Source of the DNA: Lentisphaeria bacterium | GTDB lineage: Bacteria > Verrucomicrobiota > Lentisphaeria > Oligosphaerales > PUNB01 | Direction of reading: 5' to 3' | NCBI GenBank assembly: GCA_007133055.1 | Contig: SLNM01000067.1 | Coordinates: 1-13,055 of the forward strand | DNA length: 13,055 bases | In this document: positions 6,804 to 13,005 of the stretch, piece after piece | Position numbering within the stretch: the first letter of the stretch is position 1 | How the letters are laid out: each line of letters starts with the position of its first letter | Made by a program: the position numbers and the translations under genes | The notes under the pieces: generated by a model | Told to the model about the DNA's origin: nothing | The model's database searches: none | Seen by the model: the letters and a program-made list of their open reading frames with translations, nothing else

Positions 6804-8393
6804 ATGCTTACATCAACCAACAGAAGACATCGACTCAGGGTCGTGGTCCCCGCGTTTCCCACCTTCAACATTTATTCCCGGATTGCCCGCCAGACCACCG
6901 CTCTGGGGCCCCTTTGCATCGCCACCAGTGCCCGCGAAGTACCGGGTTGGGATGTCGAGATGATTGATGAAAACAATCTGCGGCTATACCCCCCCTTAAC
7001 GGCCACGGGCAAGACCGACCATGAATTATTGCAGAACCAGCGCCCGGCTGATGCAGTTGCCCTCTACGGCGGCCTGACCAGTTCCATCCCCAGGCTCTAT
7101 GAAATCGCCCGCTTCTATCAACAGCAGGGAGTGACAACCATCGCGGGAGGACAACATTTCGCAGCGGAGAATCTGGAGGAGGGACTCAGCTCGCATCTCG
7201 AGTATATCGTCATCGGGGAAGGCGAGGAGACGATCCAGGAATTGCTCGATGCGGTGACCGCAAAACGCGACAAAAACACCGTCAAGGGCCTTGCCTACAT
7301 GGAAAATGGAAAGCTGGTCAAGACCCCTTCGCGAATGCCAATGACCGACTTCAACAAGTTACCGCTGCCCGACTTTTCGCTGGTGCGACACGCCAAAATA
7401 AGCCTTTATCCGGTCGAACGAATCCGCGGTTGCGGCATGGATTGTGAATTCTGCACGGTCAAGGGGAAGCCTCGGCCAGCCACCCCGGAAAGATTGTTTG
7501 AAAACATTCGCTACCTAGTCGAAACCAGAGATGCACGCAACTTCTTCGTGGTCGACGATCTCTTCGGCCAGCAAAGAGACGAGACTATTCGTTTCTGCCA
7601 ACTTCTGCGAGACTACCAACAACGAATTGGCAAAAACCTCAAGCTGACCGTCCAGATCAGATGGGACAAAGGAGGGGACAGCGAATTGCTTCTCAACATG
7701 CGCCAAGCCGGTGTCAGCATGGTCGCAATCGGTTTTGAATCACCGATCAAGGAGGAGCTGGAAGCGATGAAAAAGCACGTCGACCCCATGGCAATGATAA
7801 ACACTTCCAAAGAGTTTCACAAGTTTGGCTTCTGGGTCCATGGCATGTTTATTTTCGGTTACCCGATCAAAGAAGGAACCGATTTCAGGATGCCGATCAA
7901 GAAACGAATTAAACAATACAAACAGTTCATCCGCCAGACCAAGATCGACACCATCCAGGTCTTGCTGGCCGGGCCACTGCCCGGCACCGAGCTGCGGGAA
8001 CGACTGCAAAAACAAAACCGTGTCTACCCTCCCGACAAAATCGGCTGGCAGTACTACGACGGCAACTTTCCCCTGTTCGAACCCGACCCGCCAATAACCA
8101 GCGAGGAAATGCAAATCGCGGCCCGAAAAATAATGCGTCAGTTCTATAGCTTCAGATATCTTTTCCTGATCGGCCTGAAAATCTGCTCCTTCCCATCCTT
8201 GCTTTTCTTTCTCCACAGACTGCAATTCGGATGGAGTCGCTGGCATCGATCATGGCGCAATTACCTGATCCGTTTCGGCGGTTGGCTGACCATTAAAGAA
8301 TGGCTGTCGAAATACAAAAAAGACCCTTTCCGCGAGCAATTGCAGAAAGCCCAAAAAGAGCTGCGTACAAAACCGACTAAGCCGCCTTCATAA
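6804..8393 (+). CDS. B12-binding-type radical SAM enzyme of unknown substrate
   Basis: A 529-residue protein built like BchE/P-methylase-type radical SAM enzymes. Residues about 12-150 resemble a cobalamin-binding Rossmann domain (TTIAGGQHFAAENLEEG, then IVIGEGEETIQELLDAV), without the DxHxxG histidine, as in many of these enzymes. The 4Fe-4S/SAM motif is C210-x3-C214-x2-C217 (RGCGMDCEFC). Further conserved-looking elements are VVDDLFG (249-255), MVAIGFES (306-313) and GMFIFGYP (347-354). Residues 447-480 are aromatic and hydrophobic and may sit at a membrane; the C-terminus is a basic helix. Such enzymes perform methylations, ring closures or other radical chemistry on varied substrates; nothing here identifies one. 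GGAG lies 10 nt before ATG 6804. Probably one operon with the toroid gene. Confidence 0.88.
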   Translation: MLTSTNRRHRLRVVVPAFPTFNIYSRIARQTTALGPLCIATSAREVPGWDVEMIDENNLRLYPPLTATGKTDHELLQNQRPADAVALYGGLTSSIPRLYEIARFYQQQGVTTIAGGQHFAAENLEEGLSSHLEYIVIGEGEETIQELLDAVTAKRDKNTVKGLAYMENGKLVKTPSRMPMTDFNKLPLPDFSLVRHAKISLYPVERIRGCGMDCEFCTVKGKPRPATPERLFENIRYLVETRDARNFFVVDDLFGQQRDETIRFCQLLRDYQQRIGKNLKLTVQIRWDKGGDSELLLNMRQAGVSMVAIGFESPIKEELEAMKKHVDPMAMINTSKEFHKFGFWVHGMFIFGYPIKEGTDFRMPIKKRIKQYKQFIRQTKIDTIQVLLAGPLPGTELRERLQKQNRVYPPDKIGWQYYDGNFPLFEPDPPITSEEMQIAARKIMRQFYSFRYLFLIGLKICSFPSLLFFLHRLQFGWSRWHRSWRNYLIRFGGWLTIKEWLSKYKKDPFREQLQKAQKELRTKPTKPPS

Positions 8394-8466
8394 GGCAAAA
8401 ACGCAACAAACAGGACGAGTTTTTGGGCTGAAGACGGACGTCTCTCCTGCTTCTGGTCTCTGGCCA

Positions 8467-8503
8467 GGCATCTCTCGTGACGAAGTTCATGCATTAGTCA
8501 GGC
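8467..8503 (-). repeat. Copy B of the GCCTGA-type repeat, contains the xerD stop codon
   Basis: Read on the minus strand from 8503, this 37-bp stretch matches plus-strand 10937-10973 at 32 of 37 positions with no gaps. The shared core includes CATGAACTTCGT and CGAGAG. The xerD stop codon (TAA, 8496-8494) and its last codons lie inside the repeat. Both copies contain an ATG that opens a short frame reading MNFV. Confidence 0.8.
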
Positions 8504-9408
8504 TGGCGACTGCGCGGATGGTAGTTTCGATGCGTTTGCAGCAAGCGTCGCTGGTCGACGTGGGTGTAGATTTGAGTAGTGGCGATGTCGACATGGCCCA
8601 GCATCTCCTGGATCACCCGCAGATCGGCGCCTCCGGCCAGGAGATGGGAGGCAAACGAATGACGCAGTATATGCGGATAGACATTTTTTCGGATGCCGGC
8701 TAGAACCGCGGCCTGCTTGACGATTCCCCAGATGCGGGCCCGGGTCAATGGCCTGCCGTTACGGGAGAGGAACAACTGCGCCGCCTCCTCTCCCTGCCCG
8801 GAACGCTTCAGCCGAGGCCTGGTCTCAATCAGATATTTTCGCAAAGCTCGCTGCGCAGCGCGTCCCAGCGGCACAATCCTCTCTTTGTTCCCCTTGCCCA
8901 CCACCCGCACCAGCCCCTCGTCGAAACGCAGGCCGTCAACCCGTAGTCCGGCCATTTCGCCGACTCTTATGCCAGTGGCATAGAAAACCTCCATGATCGT
9001 ACGGTTACGCTGGGAGAGAGAGTCACGGCCACGGTAGGCTTCGAGCATGGCATCAACCTCCTGCCGGCCAAGAAATTCAGGCAGATTCCGCCACAGCCTC
9101 GGCCCCTCCATGACATCGCTGACATCGTGGGCGATGATGCGTTCTCCAAGCAAGTATCGAAAAAAAATCTTTACCGCCACCAACCTTCGCGCCAGCGAAC
9201 TGACTTCCAACCCCTGCCGATGACGGCCGTCTTCAAGAAAATCAAGGATATCCTCGCGGCTGATGCTGCCTGGTGTGTTTCGCCCTTTGCTGTCGCTGGC
9301 AAACCGCAGAAATGCCCGAATATCATGCACGTAGGCCTGCATGGTATTGTCGGACAAACCCCGCTCCAGCGTGGCATAGCCAATAAATTGTTCCAATAGG
9401 TATTCCAC
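8494..9408 (-). CDS. xerD: Tyrosine recombinase, XerD type
   Basis: A 304-residue site-specific recombinase that, with a partner XerC, should resolve chromosome dimers at dif. The N-terminal SAM-like domain (about 1-90) has the typical opening (LERGLSDNTMQAYVHDI). The catalytic domain carries all expected residues: R148 (GIRVGE), K172 (GKGNKER), H246 and R249 (HILRHSFA), H272 (LGHVDI) and the nucleophile Y281 (TQIYTHVD). The spacing agrees closely with E. coli XerD, so a housekeeping XerC/D is more likely than a phage or integron integrase. The start is GTG 9408, supported by the family N-terminus; AGG lies about 9 nt upstream. It converges on the radical SAM gene, and its last codons and stop lie in a dispersed repeat. 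XerC against XerD cannot be settled by eye. Confidence 0.9.
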   Translation of the reverse strand: MEYLLEQFIGYATLERGLSDNTMQAYVHDIRAFLRFASDSKGRNTPGSISREDILDFLEDGRHRQGLEVSSLARRLVAVKIFFRYLLGERIIAHDVSDVMEGPRLWRNLPEFLGRQEVDAMLEAYRGRDSLSQRNRTIMEVFYATGIRVGEMAGLRVDGLRFDEGLVRVVGKGNKERIVPLGRAAQRALRKYLIETRPRLKRSGQGEEAAQLFLSRNGRPLTRARIWGIVKQAAVLAGIRKNVYPHILRHSFASHLLAGGADLRVIQEMLGHVDIATTQIYTHVDQRRLLQTHRNYHPRSRQPD

Positions 9409-9480
9409 ACCTGATCGCCTGTATCGAAATAGGAAACCGGTCGACGCTTACGGACGACACTTACGTTGGACGATTATCTG

Positions 9481-9533
9481 CTGGAGCCGTCCGGCCTCGG
9501 ACGGTAGTTAACGGCGGAGCCCGCCGTCTCCAG
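9481..9533. repeat. Three-way-junction inverted repeat between the CNNM gene and xerD
   Basis: CTGGAG (9481-9486) pairs with CTCCAG (9528-9533) and encloses two perfect 7-bp hairpins. These are CCGTCCG/CGGACGG with loop GCCT (9487-9504) and ACGGCGG/CCGCCGT with loop AGC (9511-9527). A 6-nt linker (9505-9510) joins them. All arms abut exactly. No T-run follows on either strand, so it resembles a REP/BIME-like element or a structured RNA more than an intrinsic terminator. Confidence 0.75.
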
Positions 9534-9556
9534 ATGCCTGCGATAATGCATAATCT

Positions 9557-10879
9557 TTATCCGCACTTTTTTTCAATGTTTGGCCGGCGTGGTTCAATCC
9601 TCAGCGCCCCAATACGCCGTCCGGCCATCCGCACCACCCGGAAACGCCAATATTCTTCCTCGACCTCGTCTCCTACCCGCGGCAGGCGACCGAGCAGCTC
9701 CATGACATACCCGCCCAGAGTGTCCGCTTGGTCCAGCGGCAATTTAAACTCCGCCTGCCGATTAAAGTCGCGAATATTAACCCGGCCGCCTGCCATGATA
9801 TAATTATCCTCGACCACCATCTGCTCCGCTCCTTTGGCCGGAGCCAGAAAACCGACAATTTCCTCCAGTATATCCTCCACCGTCAGAATTCCGGCTGTAC
9901 CTCCGTATTCGTCGACCAGCAAGACCATTGACACACGAAATTTTTTCATATGGTTCAAAAGAACGTCCAGCCGCGCCATTTCGGGAAAAACGTGAGCAGG
10001 GTATATGGGCAGATCGAGATTGTTGGCGGACTCCGCCTTTTCCACCTCTCCACGCAAACTATGCAAAGGCTGATCCCCGATGGGATCGCCCAGAAAGCGC
10101 GGCATATCGACCACTGAAAAAATCCCCCAGACTCCGTCCATATCCCGATGGTACACCGGCAATCGGGAATGAGTACACTTGCAGGCCTGCACAAAGGCCT
10201 GGCGAATGGTCAGGCTATCGTCGATTCCCCGTACCTCGTTACGGGGCACCATAATATCATTGGCCGACACTTCGCCGAATTCGAGGATGTTCTCGAGGAT
10301 CGCCCGCTCCCGGCCACTGGCCACCCCGGCCTTTTCCCCCAGCGAAATCATGCCGGCCACTTCCTCCTTGGTAACCACGTCCCAGTGAGTCATCGTCTTC
10401 TGCCGCAAAAGTCTGAGCACCAAGTTGGCGGCCGTCTGCAGAAGCAACCGCAGCGGCGCCAATGCCACCGCCAGGAAAGACAAAGGGAAGGAGACCAGCC
10501 GGGAGACCTTCAGGGCATGATAGACCGCCACCGTTTTCGGTGTCACCTCGCCGAACAGCAGCAGAACAAGCGTGCTGAACAGAATCGCCACCGGCAGCGA
10601 ACGTTCGCCCAGGTAGGCCCGGGTCAAGCCCGCAACCATACTGGCGAACAGTATGTTGACCACCATGTTGCCGACCACTATCGTGCTGAGCAGTCGCTGC
10701 GGATGACGCAGCAAACGGCTGATCCGCCGCTCGCTGGCGGTTCCTTGGCGCAACCGCCTCAACTGAATCCGGTTGACCGAAAACAAAGCGGTCTCCGAAC
10801 CCGAAAAGAAGGCGGACAACATAATCAGCGCCAGCAGAAATAGCAGATAGAATAACAGCCCTTCCACTCCAAGACTCAC
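9557..10879 (-). CDS. CNNM/CorC-family membrane protein (DUF21, CBS pair, CorC_HlyC)
   Basis: A 440-residue inner-membrane protein of the family linked to magnesium/cobalt transport and often labelled hemolysin-like. The N-terminal DUF21/CNNM domain (1-160) has hydrophobic segments near 7-24, 68-86, 95-110 and 126-157, with SGSETALFS (26-34) and GEVTPKT (110-116). A CBS domain pair (about 205-345) ends in VDEYGGTAGILTVEDILEEIVG (322-343). A CorC_HlyC domain (about 355-430) finishes the protein. The order is complete for the family. The longest frame begins at GTG 10879, where GAGG touches the codon with no spacing. GTG 10867, four codons later, has AGGTGA 8 nt upstream and is the better start (436 residues). 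Ion specificity cannot be read from the sequence. Confidence 0.9.
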   Translation of the reverse strand: MSLGVEGLLFYLLFLLALIMLSAFFSGSETALFSVNRIQLRRLRQGTASERRISRLLRHPQRLLSTIVVGNMVVNILFASMVAGLTRAYLGERSLPVAILFSTLVLLLFGEVTPKTVAVYHALKVSRLVSFPLSFLAVALAPLRLLLQTAANLVLRLLRQKTMTHWDVVTKEEVAGMISLGEKAGVASGRERAILENILEFGEVSANDIMVPRNEVRGIDDSLTIRQAFVQACKCTHSRLPVYHRDMDGVWGIFSVVDMPRFLGDPIGDQPLHSLRGEVEKAESANNLDLPIYPAHVFPEMARLDVLLNHMKKFRVSMVLLVDEYGGTAGILTVEDILEEIVGFLAPAKGAEQMVVEDNYIMAGGRVNIRDFNRQAEFKLPLDQADTLGGYVMELLGRLPRVGDEVEEEYWRFRVVRMAGRRIGALRIEPRRPNIEKKCG

Positions 10880-10920
10880 CTCAGTGCCCAGACATTACAG
10901 CCATTGGAAGATTGCAGTTT

Positions 10921-10949
10921 TGAATTATTCAGGCGAGCCTGATTAATTC
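10921..10949. repeat. Head-to-head repeat ends at the left edge of the 177-bp element
   Basis: GAATTATTCAGGC (10922-10934) faces GCCTGATTAATTC (10937-10949) across two bases, with 12 of 13 positions complementary. The 14-mer TGAATTATTCAGGC at 10921-10934 is repeated exactly at 11100-11113. The left edge thus holds an extra, truncated repeat end, or one copy of a target duplication. Confidence 0.75.
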
Positions 10950-11113
10950 ATGAACTTCGTAGCGAGAGGTGCCAGTGTGCGTGAGATCAACAGCTTGCAT
11001 CAGTAAGCCGGTCGCGGCGTACTGGACGTACGGCAAAGATCGGCGTCGGCTGAAAGTTGTTGAGATTGCGTGCAATGGCGCCTCGCAGCAGATGGCTCAT
11101 GAATTATTCAGGC
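10937..11113. repeat. 177-bp inverted-repeat element (MITE/REP-like) between lysS and the CNNM gene
   Basis: The left end GCCTGATTAATTCATGA and the reverse complement of the right end, GCCTGAATAATTCATGA, differ at one of 17 positions. Looser pairing continues inward (GCGAG, GCGCCA/GTGCCA, CTCAACAACTT/ATCAACAGCTT, AGCCGACGCCG against AGCCGGTCGCGG). The centre is the perfect hairpin CGTAC-TGGAC-GTACG (11018-11032), whose loop holds the exact midpoint of the element. The whole spacer could therefore fold as one long hairpin. No transposase frame is present. The right end supplies the last base of the lysS stop codon (TAG, 11115-11113). It may be a non-autonomous mobile element, a bidirectional terminator, or both. 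Confidence 0.75.
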
Positions 11114-12669
11114 TAGCGGTTTTCCGGCCGCATTTGCGGGAACAGTATTACATCGCGAATCGATTCCATCCCGGTCAGCAGCATCAGCAACCGATCAATC
11201 CCCATGCCGGCGCCGCCGGCGGGCGGCATACCGTACTCCATGGCAGTCAGAAAATCCTGATCCATCCGACCTCCGCTCGCGTCTTCAACCTTGGTCGCAC
11301 GCCGGGCCTGCTCCTCGAAACGAGCCCGCTGCTCGAGCGGATCATTCAGCTCCGAATATCCGGGAGCTATTTCCTGACCGCCTATCTCCAGCTCGAACAC
11401 ATCAACCAGCTCAGGATCGTCCGCGCATCGTTTGGCCAGCGGAACCAGAACCGCCGGCAGACGAATGACAAAGGTCGGGGGCAGCAAACTTCGCTCTATC
11501 AATTTTTCATATGCTTCATGGGTGATTTCCCAGCATTCCATCCGATGGTCAACATCGAGTCCCTCCGCCAAACCCCGCTCCGCCATGGCACGCTGATCCA
11601 GACCAAACCAATCTTCGCCCATTCGCTGCTCGATCAACTGACGGTAGGATACCCGCCGCCATGGAGGGGTCAGATCAATCACCTCGCCCCCCTCGCCCCA
11701 GGGAAAATGCAAGGTGCCGAACACCTTCCGAGCCACTCGGACAATTAATTCCTCGAGCAATTCCATCATACCCCGACAATCACTGTAGGCTTGGTATAAT
11801 TCGATCATGGTGAACTCAGGGTTGTGGCGGCGGTCAAGCCCTTCGTTGCGAAAATTGCGGTTGATTTCAAATACTTTCTCGAAACCGCCAACCAGCAATC
11901 TTTTCAAGTACAGCTCCGGGGCAATCCGCAGGTACATAGGACAGTTCAATGCGTTGTAGAAGGTTTCGAACGGACGCGCGGCGGCTCCGCCCGGGATCGC
12001 CTGAAGCATCGGAGTCTCGACTTCGGTGAACCCGCGTTCGACCAAAAAGCGGCGGATTTCATGAATCACCTCCGCCCTTTGCATGAACACCGTTCGAACT
12101 CGATCATTGACCATCAAATCCAAATATCGCTGGCGATAGCGCTGCTCGACATCGGTAAGGCCGTGCCATTTTTCGGGTAGCGGATGCAGCGACTTGGCGA
12201 CCAGGTCGAAAGCGGCGACCTTCAGTGTAACCTCCCCGGCGCGAGTCCGAAAAAGAGTTCCCTGGCAAGTCGCTATGTCTCCCAGGTCAAAAGACTTAAA
12301 ACGAGCAAATCCATCATCGCCAACACTGTTTTTCCGAACATACACCTGCAATCTTCCATGCTGATCCTTGAGGTCGGCAAAGATTGACTTGCCCATCACC
12401 CGTATCGCAGTCAGACGGCCAGCCAGCCTCACCGGCGCCATTTCCGCCACCGATCCGGCATCCGCCGCCGCCGCATCAGTCGCTCGGGACTCCCAGTCTT
12501 CAAATTGTTGACCAGCCACCCGGGTGGAAAGCAGACCATCCAGACGGCCGCCGAAAGGATCAATCCCTTCGGCCACCAGCTCACGTAATTTTCGCAGACG
12601 CTGCAAGTGCTGCTCGGAGCCCGTTCTTCGTTCCTCGGCCGACTCCGGACTGGAGTTTTCAGAAGCCAT
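11113..12669 (-). CDS. lysS: Lysyl-tRNA synthetase, class II
   Basis: A 518-residue cytoplasmic enzyme that charges tRNA-Lys. An OB-fold anticodon-binding domain (about 80-160) is followed by the class II catalytic core: YRQRYLDLMVN (178-188), ERGFTEVETPML (211-222), IPGGAAARPFETFYNAL (225-241), FEINRNFRNEGLDRRHNPEFTM (267-288), and motif 3 GAGMGIDRLLMLLTG (486-500). Lysine-pocket residues corresponding to E. coli E240, R262, E264, E278, Y280 and E428 are kept (E252, R274, E276, E290, Y292, E440). The positions of N424 and F426 are P436 and Y438, and the usual HHNAL is FYNAL. The N-terminal 20 residues are a loose Ser/Glu-rich tail. Start ATG 12669 has GGGGA 5 nt upstream. A strong SD with a five-codon frame precedes it in the leader. 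Confidence 0.95.
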   Translation of the reverse strand: MASENSSPESAEERRTGSEQHLQRLRKLRELVAEGIDPFGGRLDGLLSTRVAGQQFEDWESRATDAAAADAGSVAEMAPVRLAGRLTAIRVMGKSIFADLKDQHGRLQVYVRKNSVGDDGFARFKSFDLGDIATCQGTLFRTRAGEVTLKVAAFDLVAKSLHPLPEKWHGLTDVEQRYRQRYLDLMVNDRVRTVFMQRAEVIHEIRRFLVERGFTEVETPMLQAIPGGAAARPFETFYNALNCPMYLRIAPELYLKRLLVGGFEKVFEINRNFRNEGLDRRHNPEFTMIELYQAYSDCRGMMELLEELIVRVARKVFGTLHFPWGEGGEVIDLTPPWRRVSYRQLIEQRMGEDWFGLDQRAMAERGLAEGLDVDHRMECWEITHEAYEKLIERSLLPPTFVIRLPAVLVPLAKRCADDPELVDVFELEIGGQEIAPGYSELNDPLEQRARFEEQARRATKVEDASGGRMDQDFLTAMEYGMPPAGGAGMGIDRLLMLLTGMESIRDVILFPQMRPENR

Positions 12670-12681
12670 ATTGTTCCCCTG

Positions 12682-12699
12682 TCAATGGATGTTCCCCAT
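12682..12699 (-). promoter_or_regulatory. Possible five-codon leader ORF (MGNIH) ahead of lysS
   Basis: A full-strength AAGGAGG (12717-12711) precedes ATG 12699 by 11 nt. The frame encodes Met-Gly-Asn-Ile-His and stops at TGA 12684-12682, 12 nt before the lysS ATG. The AAGGAGG is 41 nt from the lysS start, too far to serve it directly. A leader peptide, a ribosome standby site or translational coupling would explain it. The peptide has no lysine codon, so classical lysine attenuation is not indicated. Confidence 0.35.
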
Positions 12700-12739
12700 G
12701 ATAACAACAACCTCCTTATGATGAGCCAAAAAAACAGTA

Positions 12740-12837
12740 CCTGAATCCGTGATAAGATTGGCAAAAAGTATTATAATGCCACAGCTCCGTCTTGTCGCCT
12801 TGCGGCTACGGCACCGCTGGCTTTTCACGGAATCAGG
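12740..12837. repeat. Inverted-repeat element in the lysS upstream region
   Basis: CCTGAATCCGTGA (12740-12752) and TCACGGAATCAGG (12825-12837) are complementary at 12 of 13 positions. Between them lie smaller stems: GCCACAGC against GCTGGC, CCGT against ACGG, and CGC-CTT-GCG. The 98-bp unit contains the candidate lysS promoter. A copy of one arm lies at the waaF stop codon (402-414). This resembles a REP-like or non-autonomous element. Confidence 0.6.
12770..12798 (-). promoter_or_regulatory. Candidate sigma70-type promoter for lysS
   Basis: On the minus strand GCGACA (12798-12793, 4/6 to TTGACA) is followed after 17 bp by a perfect TATAAT (12775-12770). Transcription would begin near 12763, giving a leader of about 94 nt before the lysS ATG. 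The -35 box lies inside the GC-rich hairpin part of the surrounding inverted repeat, so the repeat may have brought the promoter. Confidence 0.55.
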
Positions 12838-12877
12838 CTGGAATATATCGTAGCCCATAAAACTGACAATTCCAGCC
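12836..12877. repeat. Perfect 9-bp inverted repeat
   Basis: GGCTGGAAT (12836-12844) and ATTCCAGCC (12869-12877) are perfect reverse complements around a 24-bp spacer. It abuts the end of the preceding inverted repeat, sharing its last two bases. Its function is unknown. Confidence 0.5.
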
Positions 12878-12886
12878 CAAGCCAAC

Positions 12887-12904
12887 CCAAGTTTCGCAAC
12901 TTGG
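12887..12904. repeat. Short perfect hairpin with a GCGA loop on the minus strand
   Basis: CCAAGTT and AACTTGG form a perfect 7-bp stem. Read on the minus strand the loop is GCGA, a GNRA tetraloop. No T-run follows it on the minus strand, so terminator function for the gene at the right edge is doubtful. With the two repeats before it, it makes 12740-12904 almost entirely repeat structure. I see no gene in 12905-13005. Confidence 0.4.
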
Positions 12905-13005
12905 ACTATAATTCGCTGCGCCGCCACGATCGGATTTCTTGTGGCAGGACCTAAAAGACGGGGGGGTCATTGGTATTGAGGCTTTGGCTTCGGGCAGATA
13001 CTATA

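Noticed and set aside
8394..8493. Bidirectional terminator between the converging radical SAM and xerD genes
   Set aside because: Only an imperfect, bulged stem (CAGGA-GAG/CTC-TCCTG) and AGACG-GA-CGTCT with a 2-nt loop are visible. T-runs do not follow the stems.
9536..9563. Possible dif site next to xerD (TGCGATAATGCATAATC)
   Set aside because: The XerC-like half resembles dif, but the strongly conserved XerD half (TTATGTTAAAT) is not matched. xerD genes need not lie near dif.
12670..12763. T-box or lysine riboswitch ahead of lysS
   Set aside because: The leader is under 100 nt and shows no T-box sequence, specifier hairpin or lysine-aptamer core. A terminator stem is also missing.
12682..12927. 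81-codon minus-strand open frame ahead of lysS, starting at GTG 12927
   Set aside because: It runs through two inverted repeats and the candidate lysS promoter, begins with GTG without an SD, and encodes no recognisable domain. Only its last five codons have an SD of their own.
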